DNA of 64,000 nucleotides from Prostheceraeus crozeri. Taxonomy: Eukaryota; Platyhelminthes; Polycladida; Euryleptidae. The stretch spans positions 186,001 to 250,000 of the forward strand of contig CAJQUW010004454.1 of NCBI GenBank assembly GCA_907163375.1, read 5' to 3'. Numbering within the stretch: the first letter of the stretch is position 1; each line of letters opens with the position of its first letter. The notes under the pieces were generated by a model, which ran no database searches, was not told the origin of the DNA, and saw nothing but the letters and a program-made list of their open reading frames with translations. Positions 1-12,050 of this stretch are shown one piece after another. The translations under genes and the position numbers were made by a program.

Positions 1-638
1 TTTTATGTCATGTTTGTCACTTACCACACACAGTAGCCTCCCTCTTGAGTACTCAACTTGAACTGAAGTAACCCAAACAGACTTCACGGGCAGGTGCATA
101 TTCAAATTTTGGTTTCAAAATCACTTCACCATCTTGAAGTGCTTGTACTGACCTCATTACATTTAACACGATGTTTGATTCACTATCGCAACCTCTGAAC
201 GACCAAAAGATAGAGGAAGGTGCTGACGAGATTCAGTTCAACCTCAGTATGTATCAACAAAGACTCACGACTAGTCCTATTTTAGTGTTGAGTTTGTTAC
301 AACCATCAGTATTTGCAATGTAAATCACAAGCTCAAGGGAAGTGATACAAGTGCACATCAAAGGCACTATTGCTGACCTATGATCGGCAATGAAATCATT
401 TTATATTTCATAATGAAAATATACCATTTTTTAGTGAAATATACGTAGGCCTGCACCGTAAATAGATCCAGTCATACGAATTTTTCGATTTACACTGCTA
501 TCATGCTACTTTTACTGCTCTTAGCAATGAAATTGAAATTAGATTGCATGCAGCATCGATATATTCCAAATAATGGAAGACCGAAGAAAGCAGTTTAGTC
601 ATACAAAGCTTCTTGTATATCAAAGCTAGGGCCTATTA
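1..638. other. Non-coding stretch, nothing recognised
   Basis: I see no convincing exon, RNA or repeat here. The motif gatcggcaatga near 380 recurs in inverted orientation near 1153-1164. This hints that 380-1165 may once have been a single TIR element enclosing the relic arm at 639 and the hairpin at 904, but the match is short. Confidence 0.4.
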
Positions 639-745
639 GTCCGGGAGCTAGCGTGAAGTTGTGCAGGGAACGAGGTAGTACATAAAACTTTCACATAGCA
701 TAGTACACCTCTAAACTACTGCAAAACTTCGCGTCTGCCGGATCA
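639..745 (+). mobile_element. Relic arm of the 721-bp TIR element family
   Basis: This stretch is a diverged match to the left arm of the element at 3840-4560. Shared blocks in the same order include gcagggaacgagg, actttcaca, gtacacc and cgtctgccg, and both follow a TTAGTC-like start. No opposite arm is recognised, so this is a degraded solo end. The assignment rests on ordered short identities only. Confidence 0.5.
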
Positions 746-903
746 GATCATTTGCTTTTCAGAAATAGAGAGGATAACACAATCCTATGTATTTCCAGTG
801 GTAAAATTGTGACATCTGAGGTGTTGACTCCATTTTTTCGAATTTTTGCTCATAAAAGTTACACAAATTGGTATTTTGTTGAACTGGTTATTATAGAAAT
901 CAT

Positions 904-1123
904 CTGCAGATCATGATCTTTCAAATGAGTTATCATTCAGTGACAGAGGATGAAGTAAAGTGTACAAACAGACACTTTTCGTTGGTGTAACTGCAAATTT
1001 TAACATTTTAACATAGAAATTTCAGGAAAATTGTTGATATACTTTAACGAAGTGTCTGTTTGTACACTTTACTTCATCCTCTGTCACTGAATGATAACTC
1101 ATTTGAAAGATCATGATCTGCAG
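904..1123. repeat. Long hairpin with 78-bp arms
   Basis: The arms 904-982 and about 1046-1123 are reverse complements along their full length except for a 2-nt indel near the loop; the loop is about 63 nt. The arms begin and end with ctgcag. No open frame or flanking target duplication was found. Near-identical arms suggest a recent palindromic insertion or recent arm-to-arm gene conversion. Confidence 0.85.
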
Positions 1124-1899
1124 TTTCCCTCAGAATAAAATGATATCATTTTATCATTGCCGATCTTTGCTGCTGACAAAGCGAGCCTGAAAACTTTGAC
1201 CTAAGAGATCGCCCATGTACAATCGCGTGCACTAAAGGGGAAGTCCTGCCCGTATAGCGCAGTGTTATGAACCCCCAGGAAGGTCCTCCTGGCACACCGC
1301 AGATCCTGAAATGCCTTAGTGCTGAAAGAAGGAAAATGGTATCTGATTCCTTTTGCCATGCTGTTCCAGGAAGTGGTTGTCGATCATAATTTTTGTGTCT
1401 GTTATTCTCTGTAAATAGTTAAAGTACTACTGAAGACTTTAGACTTATTGTTGTGAACGGTAACATTTGTAGAGTACAAAGGACATGTCTGTGATTGCGC
1501 CATGCGATCTCGATATCAGGTCCGGCGATGGATATGCTTCAAATATTCATTTCTTTTAGGCGTCTATGAAATTATCGATGTCTATTCACTCCATTGTCTA
1601 GCTTGTCTGATTTCATGGACAACAGAATACGTTAATCAAATCGCATAAAGGTTTGATGATCTTTCAGACTGGGGATCAGAGGAGGAAGCTGAAATATTCA
1701 GACTAGGAGATTGATTATCAACAGCAGCATTCAGAATTGATTAAAACAGTGTGCGAGATCATAGTTCCTGGCCAGTATTTATCCTAGCAGGCAGGAGTAC
1801 ACAATGTTGAGCACAATGCCTCAAGGAGGCCTCTTTGTCACCTCCTGGGCTTTGTTTTTGGTTGATCTGTCTGATACAATTGCTAGTTGACGTTAATAG
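1124..1899. other. Non-coding stretch before the Penelope-like element
   Basis: No exon, RNA gene or repeat family is recognised. The 5' boundary of the retroelement is uncertain and could extend into the last 100 bases. Confidence 0.4.
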
Positions 1900-4850
1900 T
1901 AGACGGGAGATTTTGAGAAATAGCTTTAGTAGACACAAGAGATATAATAAACTTATCTATAATAGCTTTTGATGATAATCAACTTAAATTGTTAGATAGA
2001 GGTCCGTCATACATTCCAAAACCAAAAGCATCCATAAATTGGCATAATAACATAATTGATGCTTCATTTGAGTCGCTTAAAAGGCAGATTCATCACAAGA
2101 TTTCATCTGAAAATAATTATGTTGATGATGCTTCCACACTTGACATTACACTTCTTGATCCAATTCACGAAAGTTTGTCTTTTATACATGATAAAGTTAA
2201 AGATATCACCATGAATTCACATATTCCTAAATCTGATGATTTCAAAGTTATCAAAAGCATCAAATCGATTCATAATGTCAGAATTCTTCCTGATAAAGCG
2301 AAACGAATTATAGCTTTAGAAGAATCTGATTATGAGTGTTTAAGTGCTCCTCATCTAGAAAATTACGAAGAAAAATCACACACCTTGCCTAGCACAGTTC
2401 AAAACGTTTTAACAAAAAGTTATCAATAATGGCACCTAAGCAAAATGAAGACATGAAAGATGCATTGCTGAAATTAAAATGTAGTGACCCTGTTCCAAGT
2501 CAACTGACTATTTTACCCAAAGACCACAAATCTCCTCTAAAGGGAAGACCTTTAGTTTCTGCGATAGGCACACCTGCAACCAGTCTTTCAAAATGTTTAA
2601 CATATTTTTTTGCTCCCTCTTTTGAATTTTGTATCTACCCACCTCAAGGACACTTTTACATTCTTAAACTCAATTATGGATATTTCGATTGATCATTCCA
2701 AACCATTTTTCTTTGGCTCTTTTGATGTGACAAATTTGTACTGTTCTATTCCGTTGACTGGTACTAATAATATATTTCCTATTGTATCTGATTTTTTTAT
2801 TGAACACAGATCATCTACCTCATTGTCGTCTATCAATGAATCGGATTTTATTAAATCATTAAAACTTGCGGTAACATCTGACATAATTTTCTTTAAAGGT
2901 CATTTTTATAAGCAAACCTCAGGTCTATCGATGGGTAATAATTTGTCACCTATTTTAGCTATCATTTACATGTTCTATATTGAAAGACAAATCTTATCCA
3001 ATAACCGTTCAAGGTTTATTCTCTGGAAACGATATACTGATGGCATTTTTGCTGTATCTGTTTCTCCTCTTGATAATTTGCTTCCAGAGTTGAACAATAT
3101 AAATGAATGTATTGATTTTACCCTGCTGATTCCAAGATTACGTTTTTAGATGCAATGATATCCTTCACAAATAATTCGTGTTTAAGTTCTTTTCACTCCA
3201 AATCAACACATAGTGGTCATCTTTTACCTTGGGATAGCTTTGTACCATTTTCACGGAAAATTAATTTACTGAAAAATGAATGTCTCCGAGTTCATCGTAA
3301 TTGTACCACACCTGTTTTAATTGAGAAAGGCTTAAATTTTATTAAACGCAGATTTATTTCAAACGGATATCCGAAGCAGCTTGTTGACAAGTATATTTCG
3401 AATTCGATTCCACCAATACACGAAAATAATAACAACAAACTGAATCAAACATATATTCGGATTCCTTTTATAAACGAAGCGCAAGCAAGAAAGGTTCATT
3501 CTGAGTTACACAAAATTCCAATTTTGAATGTAAAACCTGTTTTCGTAACTCCACCATCTTTAATAAGTCAGATAAAAAAGAAAGAATCAAATCCTTGCAA
3601 GTCTTGCCTTTGTAATAATAGTCATGTTTGTTATTTGAAAATGTTGCTTATAAGATCACATGTGATAAATGTAATGATAATTATATTGGTGAAGCACAGT
3701 GTACCATGAGAAAGAGAATCCAAGAACATCTTCATTTTAATAACAGTCTTGTTCATCAACATCTTTTATCAAAACATCTAGTGCCACCATCTGCCAATGA
3801 TATAAAAGTAGAAATCTTAATACGTAATTTCACTAATTAGTCAGGCAGCCAGAACGAGTTTCTGCAGGGAACGAGGCCGAAAGTGAGACTTTCACAGAAT
3901 GATGTACACCCTATGGCCACTACGAATCGGCACGTCTGCCGAGTTCTAGTGAGTTCCTCTTCTTGTCAAACAAGATCAAAGAAAAACACATGTAAATCCA
4001 ATAGCGTAGATGGCAGTTTTTTTCTAAAATGAAATTTTGTATGTTTTCTCTGATTGAACGCAAAGTACTAAGCCCAGAGTCATAATTTTTGGCATGGAAT
4101 GTCTTCAGGTAATTTCCTATGATGTGCATGTGCTTTTATCATGCATCTAATCGGCAATGTATGTGAGAATGTGATTGAATGTGGATAAAGTTGCTCAAAA
4201 TGCTTGTGCTTGCCGACATTAAGATGATCGCCAAATTTAAATGCGTTTAGCTTTATAGACAGGGGTGCATGGACATGAAAGGAAATGGCCTGAAGACATT
4301 CCATTCCGAAAATTATGACTCTGGCCTTATTACTTTGCGTTTAATCATAGAAAACATACAAAATCTCATTTTAGCCAAAAACTGCAATCTGCGTCCCATT
4401 GGATTTACATGTGTTTTTCTTTGATCCTGTCTGACAAGAAGAGGAACTCGCTAGAACTCGGCAGACGTGCAGATTCGTAGTAGGCAAAGGGTGTACATCA
4501 TTCTGTGAAAGTCTCACTTTCGGCCTCGTTTCCTGCAGAAACTCGTTCTGGCTGCCTGACTAAATGTTTACGAACGCAAAATTTGTGAAAGATATTTCAT
4601 TAAAACCAAAAGGCCTGGAATCAATGTAATGTATAACAGTATGTAACATGATATCTTATCTAAATTTCACCATAGTATTCAGTTTGCATCTCATTTAAAA
4701 AATGTTATGTGATTTACTGTTAAAAATTATTTTCTTTCTTTTCTTGTTGCTCTGTTTGAGGTAGTTGTTGTTTTATTGAATTGAGAAAGACGTAGTCGAA
4801 AGCTCTTCAATATACTTCATTATTGACCTTGTCTTCGTTTTTATAAATTA
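1900..4850 (+). pseudogene. Decayed Penelope-like element (reverse transcriptase plus GIY-YIG endonuclease)
   Basis: Penelope-like elements are retroelements whose single protein joins a reverse transcriptase to a C-terminal GIY-YIG nuclease. Open pieces lie in order at 1989-2429, 2429-2692, 2610-3149, 3155-3709 and 3628-3840, in shifting frames, so there are at least four frameshifts or stops. Visible landmarks are an N-terminal GPSYIPKPK segment, LPKDHKSPLKGRPLVS, FDVTNLYCSIP (RT motif A), GLSMGNNLSP (motif B), the LPWDSFVPFSRK connector and a GIY-YIG piece with DNYIGEAQ. The catalytic motif reads RYTDG at about 3036-3050, where family members have a YxDD motif, so the second aspartate is lost. 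The last 27 codons of the nuclease domain continue at 4563-4646 after a TIR-element insertion. A 3' tail with gacg and gaaag motifs typical of the family runs to about 4850. The element is dead. Confidence 0.88.
3840..4560. mobile_element. 721-bp TIR foldback element inserted in the Penelope-like element
   Basis: Arms of about 279 bp (3840-4118 and 4283-4560) are inverted copies, starting GTCAGGCAGCC and ending GGCTGCCTGAC. The element is flanked by TA on each side (3838-3839, 4561-4562), which would fit a TA target duplication, although TA is self-complementary and could instead be the arm's own end. Coding sequence of the Penelope-like nuclease domain resumes right after it, so this insertion is younger than the host element. 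No transposase frame is present, so it is non-autonomous. Further copies lie at 51467-52159 (opposite orientation) and 639-745 (relic). Confidence 0.85.
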
Positions 4851-5471
4851 AATATAACATGGTCATAGTACATAACATGGTCACTAGATAGCAAAATCTA
4901 GTGAAAAGAATCTGCTGTCACAAGTTTGCTTGAAAAATGCAGAAAATGGAAAATGTTTTTGCCACTTATGCTGATGCAGTACACCCACGTCAGATCCGAA
5001 AAACGTAGGCTCCGCGGAATATTACCGGATTATCGGATTACGGGCTTTGCATGGAATTTCTTACATATCAAAGTCATGCAGACATGGGTTTAGATTACTA
5101 TGGTTCACTTTTGGTTCTTCTAGAACCTGTGGGAAGGATACAACAGGACTTGACAACTGATATGAAAATGTTTAACATTCATTTTTAAGTCTAAGCAGAG
5201 GGATACAGACCCTGATGCAGCTTGACACTTCTTCCGATGATGAGAAATAACATGGCTTTCGGATTCTGGAGAGAAGCCTTTTGTTTGTCTCTTGTCCTAC
5301 TCTCCATAGTCTGAAGAATCATACGCATAAATTCAAGTCTCACTACTGGTCCCCGTGCTTTGTCAGAACTCTTTGCTTTAACGTCACTACTCTCCCATAT
5401 TCGGGGCTTAAACGGTTCTGACAACGTCAGGCTTTTCTAGAGCGTTTGTTGCTTTTACTCCAGATGCCCTT
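4850..5471. other. Non-coding stretch
   Basis: I see no supported gene. Short frames here have no recognisable domain and no splice context. Confidence 0.4.
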
Positions 5472-5565
5472 CCTGTCGATTTCCAAGGACACGTTCGGGG
5501 CTCGTCCTCATGACCAGAAAATCGTTAGGCCAAGCATTTAACCACTGTGCCACGGAGACCACTCT
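5472..5565 (-). repeat. tRNA-derived short interspersed repeat
   Basis: On the minus strand the sequence begins with a tRNA-like A box (tggcacagtggtt) followed by a B-box-like aggacgagcccc about 45 nt later. A related copy, also minus, lies at 17308-17405. The cloverleaf is not intact, so I read it as a SINE head or tRNA relic rather than a tRNA gene. Confidence 0.5.
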
Positions 5566-6647
5566 ACCTTTTGGAAATCTGTTCTCTTCCACCGCCTCTT
5601 CGCTTGATGTTTTACCTTTTGTTTATTTTCTGGCATTCGGTTTAAATTCCTTGTAGAATCACACGTTTAAAACCGGACCATCGCTTGCAAGTTTTGATCT
5701 CCGGTTAATCGAATACAATTTGCTGTGTGAAATTGCGCTCCCTTATTCTTCCGTCCGAATGTTGAGATTTCCGGATTATCGGAGTCTGGATAAACGAAGT
5801 TGTACTGCATGTGGATGACAGAGATTTTAGAAGTAAAAACTTTTAAGTTTGAAAGAAAACATTGTCTTATAGACTTCCGGTTTTTGATGTTAATATGTCG
5901 GAATTCGGTCCCCTCATCATCAGTTTTTAGCATTGCATCTCAGTATTATCATCATATGTGTCATTTAAATGCATTTCGGTCTAAAATCCTCTGCATATTT
6001 CGCTGATCGTCTGGTGTCCTACAACTGAAAGTGTTCTATTCTTGGAGTAGTTAATAATAACTGTTTGGCACGGATACAAATGCATTGGAATGAGTCGCGT
6101 TATTTTTATGCCGTCAGTTATTTATTTTGCTGCAATTGTTCTCTGGAGCTCCTTTCACAGTGAATTAGTTTGTGATATAATCCGTCGCACAAAACATTCC
6201 TTGTGAAGTCATTCGATGACTATAAACGTAGTTATAGACATTTTTGTTGTAAGCTTGCCAAATCTGGTTCATTGAGATCTGGTTTACTCAGTGTTGACAT
6301 TCTTCGGATATTGTCTGCGTCCTTTATCTCACTGGAAGCCTGTAGGAAGATTTAGTCAATCAGATAAACATTGACGCCCTACCATGGCTGCCATACCAAG
6401 AAATCGCAGATCAGTGAATCGAGACGGAGCCGAGCCGAGCCGTGAGTTTTCTTGGCTAGGTTGTCACTTTATTCAAACATGCACTTGATCAGCTCACACA
6501 GAGCTATCAAAAGTTAATTACATTGAAATCCATTAATTGATGTGATAGAATGGGGGAAGCATTTAATTGATGTCTTTTTCACAACGGATCGCTCTCAGGA
6601 TTCTAATCAGTAACTATTTAGTGCACAACGTATTTAGTATCTCTATT
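5566..6647. other. Non-coding stretch
   Basis: No exon or RNA gene is recognised. Short open frames lack domain signals. Confidence 0.4.
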
Positions 6648-6891
6648 ACAGAATAAGATTGTTTAAATCTTTCAGATTACTAGAAGTTTAGACTGATTCA
6701 AAACGATGGCACCTAGTAAGTGGGTAAAAAGGAATTCCTAATGCCTTACAGAGATAGGAAAAAGTCGCGCGTTGTTTGCGGATTGCTGTAAATTCTATCG
6801 AAGTACTTCGATTGCCACGATTCCTTCAGATTCGGAGAATTCAGATCATTTCACACAAGTCCATTCGATAATAGCAGGCGCACGAAAATTG
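6648..6891 (+). repeat. Interspersed repeat family A, copy 1
   Basis: This is the first of five diverged copies of a roughly 300-bp repeat. Ordered blocks shared by the copies include acagaat(t/a)ag, tgctagaagt-like, gattcaaa-cgatgg, cagagatagga, agtcgtgcg, cttcgattgccacga, ccttcagattcg and caggcgcacgaaaat. There is no tRNA head, no TIR and no coding potential that I can see, so the class is unknown. Confidence 0.7.
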
Positions 6892-8125
6892 TTCTCTACT
6901 TTATGTTCTGTTTCAGGCATATGTGATTATTCATTTACTTGTATCACTAATCATGCTGCATGAATTTACATGCGAAAAAATTCATCAATATTCACATTAA
7001 GAAAATAGTTGCATCCATTTCATGTAATGGATCAAGTCACCATCCAAATTGACAATATCACATGCTGTTCACATGCTGATTTGTATTTTAATTCTTTGGT
7101 TCTTTCGGCTGATGGTCATAGATTCTGACGATGCTGTGAAATATAAAGTTACCTACACAACTGGCGCAAAGATATCCATCTTAATTGCATTATTCTCGAT
7201 CACGAAACTGTCCTCGATCTTCGAGTTCGTGTATAGACATGATATCGAAAAATGCAATAAAGATGCATATTTTTCACTTGCTGTGTAAATAACTACTAAT
7301 TGTGCAAACTCTATTGTATCATCAAATTTGATATTAATCAGAGACAACTGCTGTTAAGGCCCAAGTGATGTTAAGGAAGTTGAGGATTATGACATGCTAT
7401 TCACTTGTAAAGTAATTCTGATGCTGATTACTTGGCTAATGCATAAATGCAATGAAAATTGATCTACAGCAGACAGCAATTAAATGATAGTAATTTTATA
7501 GCACGGACCACAAAAGACAGAACTAATCACCCTAGATGCGGCTGCTATTCGAGAAAATGCAATATCGGCGTGAGAAAGTCATAAAAGACACTGAAACCTT
7601 TAAATGGTAACATCCTTGATAAAACTCTCACTTCCAATGACCCAGTGCACAATAGAAATAATTGTCATTACACAATAACAGCAATTAGATGGTGAAGAAA
7701 TGTTTGAATTATTCAATAATCTTCTGTCTCTTCTTTCTTTTATGCATTGAGTGTAGCTGTAAACTTGCAATTAAGTTTTACTGCTTGTAAACAACAGCAG
7801 AGAACCCTCATCATTCCATCTCTTGTCTTTTAACTTTGCTTCTCTAGATCACCTTCAAGTGCGCATTCTTATGAAAAGATCAACGTCAAGTCGAAATCTG
7901 TCATCACATTTTTTCTTTTGACATCAGTTTCAATGACGCCATTATCTACTACTGTTAGAAGATCTTTGCGGGGCTGACGACGAACGGGCCCAAGGTAAAT
8001 GCTGACCTGCGAAACCTGACGCTTTCATTAAGGTGCGCGCCCTTCGCGGACAATTACCAGCGTGTTTACCGCTAACTTTCCTCACCAGTCATCATCTCCG
8101 CGTTAGCAGTAACAGACTTCGCAAG
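6892..8125. other. Upstream flank of the Ig-receptor gene
   Basis: This stretch should contain the promoter and 5' untranslated region of the gene starting at 8126, but I see no clear TATA box or other core element. The reading frame of exon 1 is open back to 8033, so the transcript start or an upstream exon border cannot be placed. Confidence 0.4.
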
Positions 8126-8717
8126 ATGGAGCGGAGGCTGAACCTCCTGTTCCTTCTCCTCACCTCCGTCAATGCTCTCAAAGTGTCTGTGGTCATTTCT
8201 CCATCCCCGACAGTCGTCCGCGGACAACAAGTGCAGATATTTTGTAATATTGATGGAATATTCAATTCGGCCATGTTCGGATTCAGAGTCTACCTCTTCT
8301 GCCCTGCATTTACACGGCGATCTCGTGTCCCGTGCTTCCAAGATTGTGTTCAAGGTTGTGCCAACATTCGGACCTGCCCTCAACGGAATCTTCTTTCCAG
8401 ATTCGCGTGTATGAGAATTACTTCAGACAATAGTCTCTCCTTCGTTTATTCGTTAGACAAAGTCGGAGATGAAGATGTAGGGGATTATATGTGTTTATTC
8501 CACGCCCAGAGATCGTCGATTCGAAGACTGGAAGTCATTGATCCGGTTTTGGATCGTCCGAAGGTCACGCCGGCGGTGATAGTGGAGAGACCGAAACCAG
8601 TGTTCATTCCAACACTTCCGGCTTCTCCACCGAAGCCGCCGACTACAACACGACGCAGCGCGCCTCTGAAATGGCCAGTGATTGTACCACTCACAACTTC
8701 TCCGAAACCTACGCCAG
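8126..8717 (+). CDS. Exon 1 of an Ig-domain type I membrane protein (signal peptide, Ig domain, Pro-rich stalk)
   Basis: The ATG at 8126 sits in a good context (A at -3, G at +4) and is followed at once by a signal peptide: residues 1-4 MERR, then a hydrophobic core to about residue 17. Residues about 20-137 form an immunoglobulin-like domain. Cys40 in QIFCNIDG fits the B strand, and the F strand shows the diagnostic DxGxYxC as DVGDYMC (Cys123). Six more cysteines (59, 70, 74, 78, 84, 95) lie between them, so up to four disulphides are possible, unusual for one Ig domain. Residues 140-197 are a Pro/Thr/Lys-rich stalk. The exon ends at 8717 with CCAG|GTGAGG, phase 1; a weaker alternative donor lies at 8722/8723. 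The next in-frame stop (8753-8755) lies in the intron. Spliced to exons 2-4 it gives 448 residues. The family was not recognised. Confidence 0.85.
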
Positions 8718-8866
8718 GTGAGGTAACACTGAAGCTTGTTGAGCATCCATGCTGAACAGCTAGTTTTGTTGCAGTCGATGACTTGATCAGCAAGTGACTT
8801 ATTTCATCCTGACGAGGAAGCCAACAAGGAGATTTGTAACTTTCACAGATGAATAATAGCAGCGCG

Positions 8867-8937
8867 CCTGGATGGATTTGAACCACTGACCTCTGGCATT
8901 CTATGCCATTGCTCTACCAACTGAGCTATCGACGAAT
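8867..8937 (-). repeat. tRNA-like sequence (degenerate)
   Basis: On the minus strand an A box (tagctcagttgg) and a D arm gctc/gagc are followed by an anticodon arm with loop ATAGAAT and a T loop TTCAAAT. The acceptor stem pairs poorly (about four of seven) and the T stem has one mismatch. A loop reading AGA would mean serine, but the long serine variable arm is missing. It is best read as a tRNA pseudogene or SINE head in intron 1. Confidence 0.5.
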
Positions 8938-9429
8938 GACTGTTCCACCTTAGTCTTCAATTGATGAGTCAGTGTAACCAAGCCATTGGCATCTTCCACC
9001 TAGACAAATGCAATGTCAGTCAAACTGCTAATACCAAGATATCAGTAACGGAGACCGAGGGTGCAAACCGAACTAGAGCCGGACTCATTACCCAAACCAG
9101 ATTTATGTCCTACTTAAAAATGTCAGAGGCTACTGATTTTCAAGTTAAAAGTTTATGGAAACATAGGTGGCAACATTTCTGCTATTCAAATTTCATTTTG
9201 AGGCATTCGATGGGTCAGTTTTATCAAAACCATTTTGCACTAGGACCACTTTGACTGGACAGTTTGCAGACACACGTTTGAGGACCTGCAATCCGACATC
9301 CTATTATCAAAGTGTCAAGCAAACTGACAGAGTTCGTTATGTTCTCAGAGCAAACTGTCCAACAACTCTTCTGTCCGGTAACAAGAATCTTATTTACTCG
9401 GTTTCCTTGTGCGCTTTCACGACCATCAG

Positions 9430-10165
9430 TATCTGAAATTGCAGAGAAAAAATGGCTTGTTTCCTTCAACCCCTCAAAAACTCAGAGTATTCTGCACTAA
9501 CGACTTAAAGGAGATGATGATCATAGCATCAAGATGTCAGATAATGGGATCAGAGAAAAAGATTCCATCTCCTTCCTTGGATTGGCGGTTACGAAAGACT
9601 TGTCATAGAAACCGTGCATCCAGTCCATTAGCAAGCATGTAGCTAAAAACATTGGTAGTCTATGTCGTGCCAGCAGCTATCTTCCACCACAGACTGTCTG
9701 CTATCTTTACAAGTTCACTATTGGTCCTCTGTTGGAGTATTGTTGTCATCTGTGGGCCGGCGCCCCACAAACACATATCAGTTACCTTGAACGGGTTGAG
9801 AAACGTGTCAAGAATCTTATGGGTGAAAACTAGCTAACGATCGAGTTGCAGCCGTTCTCCGTCAGACGGGATGTTGCTTCAGTCAGATACTTGTCTCAGA
9901 TACTATTTCGGTAGAAGCAGCTCTGTAGTAAATGAGTGCGCATCCAAACCTAAGACCTTCTCCAGAAGCATACGCAGAGCTTAAGCACTACCATGTTATC
10001 GTGTGAGCTTAGAATACGCACGCACTGTGAGTCGCTCGAACAACTATTTTGTTCGACGCACGGCACAGCTTTGGAATCAGGTTCCCCAGACCACTTTCCC
10101 TGACCAATACAATCTTGATACTTTCAAGAGGCGTTCGAACAGGTTTCTGATGGGGACAGCTTAGT
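9430..10165 (+). pseudogene. LINE relic: C-terminal part of a non-LTR reverse transcriptase ORF
   Basis: In broken frames I can read W-x-x-x-FNPSKTQ, then SFLGLAVTKDLSW, SYLPPQTVCYLYKF, IGPLLEYCCHLWAGAP, YLERVEKRVKNLMG and the tail FKRRSNRFLMG. These are the usual landmarks downstream of the catalytic motif in CR1/Jockey-type LINEs. Stops and shifts interrupt the frame. The 5' boundary is unclear: 8940-9430 may belong to the same element but shows no motif I can defend. A second fragment of the same family is at 61963-62145 on the minus strand. Confidence 0.78.
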
Positions 10166-11223
10166 CAGATTAGAGGATCTGTTTTTTCTCTTTTATATAT
10201 CTAAACTAATGCAATTTATTACTTTTTCACTTCGTTCATAGCTTGTAGCTGTGCTAAGGGCGAAAATTCTGTAAAACAATTGTGATAGCGAATCAAGACT
10301 TTTGATCAGAGAAAGACTATGTGAATGGCTCGTCTCAAAGATCTCGTTCATAAAGCCTATCCGTGTCCTGATGTTTCTCTACGTATTCTGGCTTATTGAG
10401 TCCACAGAAATCCGGCACTCTACAACAATAAATGACTGGAACAGACACGCGCATTGAAAGCAATGTTGCGTCTCAGACATGCGTTGTCCTGACTACGATG
10501 AACTAAACGATGACGGCTCCCAGTGGTTGATAATGGTTAGATATCGGTACCGGCGATTCACGCTTCTCATCATTAGAAATAGGACCCTATTATTTGATGA
10601 AATAACTATCATCATATTTGATGAATATATCAACTTGCGGCGTGAATCAACAGCCATCGCCTCCGAGCGGCTGAAATGACAAATAACGGTTGTTCATTCT
10701 AGCCCCGCAAACTTAAACAAACGGAAAAGTCAGATTTCTGTGCTTGAGACTAATTAACCCATTATAGGCCCACGACACTATTGCTCATCAATAAAATCCA
10801 GCTGCTGTGTCCTCTGCTTCGCCACATTCACCACAGGCAGACCCTCGACGTGTGCAGAACATTATCTTGTTCTCAATATCTTGTTACCTTTTGTGCTGTC
10901 GACTTCCTCTTGCAAGATGTAGACAATGCCCTTTCCTGTGATCGTCTTCCGATTTGTCAGACACGCTAATGATGAAGTGATTGATACATCTCACTCCGGC
11001 ATCAATCCCCTACTACAAGCTGACTCAGCCTGACGAGAATATCGAGTTTCTGTTGACTGACCGTCGGACATGCGAGTAAATGTACTTTTTAGCCATGATC
11101 TATGAGAAAGGTGTAATTGATATGCGTGTGTTTTGACAAGGTTATCGGATACCTGTGGAATAGAAGATGACTGCAAGACTAAATCGCAGTTAAGTAACCA
11201 TTAGAATTGTGACTACTCTCGAA
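10166..11223. other. Intron 1, nothing recognised
   Basis: The first 120 bases are probably the 3' tail of the LINE relic. The remainder shows no exon, RNA or repeat that I can support. Confidence 0.4.
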
Positions 11224-11315
11224 GGTTTGGGTGGTAGCTCAGTTGGCTAAGGGCCCCACTCCAGCACAGAAGTGCAGAGGGTCCAGGGTTCGAGTCTGTC
11301 TCCTTGGGGACACTG
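11224..11315 (+). repeat. tRNA-derived short repeat, copy 1
   Basis: The A box tagctcagttgg and B box gggttcgagtctg are intact and about 50 nt apart. The sequence between them is too long for a normal anticodon arm plus variable loop. A related minus-strand copy at 15058-15152 shares the B-box context cagggNttcgagtctgtc. The likely class is a tRNA-derived SINE. Confidence 0.55.
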
Positions 11316-11479
11316 AAGGTCATAATCCTGATGAGAGGAATGCCCCAAAGCATTTGAGGTTTGTAATGGCCAACAGTGTGGAGACAACTTTCTGAAGTCG
11401 AGGGAGGTGCTCTCCTTCGAGAAGAAGCGTCCGCTTTTCCTCAACAGAATGTTCTCAATTGACGTCACTTCATCAAATA

Positions 11480-12050
11480 TTCGTCATGCTCCTTCATCCG
11501 AGGATGTGCTCGAAATGTACTTTACATCGTTCTTGCGAGTCATTTTAGTTATGTGTGATTCATCTAGTGTGTAAGATGTTCACATAAGATGCCCTCGGTC
11601 CGAAATAGCCATAGTTGGCTAGAATTAGGATGGGATTATAATTTGGACGGCCACTGGCACGCATATGCGTCTGCGTTAACTTTCAGAATGCAGTTTGACT
11701 TCCCTCATTTCCCATGTTATTGGGTAATGCTAGGCAGACATTGTAATGTTTAGAAGTGTTTTTAAATAAGCCAGAATTATAACAACAGCATTTTCTATTA
11801 AATGCATACATGAACTCCTCACCCTTACCGCTGCATTGCAGCTGTATTTTGATCTATGAAAAAAGATCTATTCTGTTTTTTTTTCTGCCAGATATCATGC
11901 TAGCTAGAAGATTAAATCTTAAAGTTCATTGAGACAATAAACATTGTGTTTATGATAATGTATACATAATATTTATAAAATTATACTGTTGTATATCAGT
12001 GTATAATTACATAATCTTTCTAACACAATAACAACAGTTTTATGGATGTT
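11480..12050. other. Intron 1, AT-rich, nothing recognised
   Basis: I see no gene-like signal. The second half is strongly AT-rich. Confidence 0.4.

Noticed and set aside
8033-8125. An earlier start at 8033 for the Ig-domain protein
   Set aside because: It is not an ATG start and would put 31 residues before the signal peptide; the ATG at 8126 has a better context and directly precedes the hydrophobic core.
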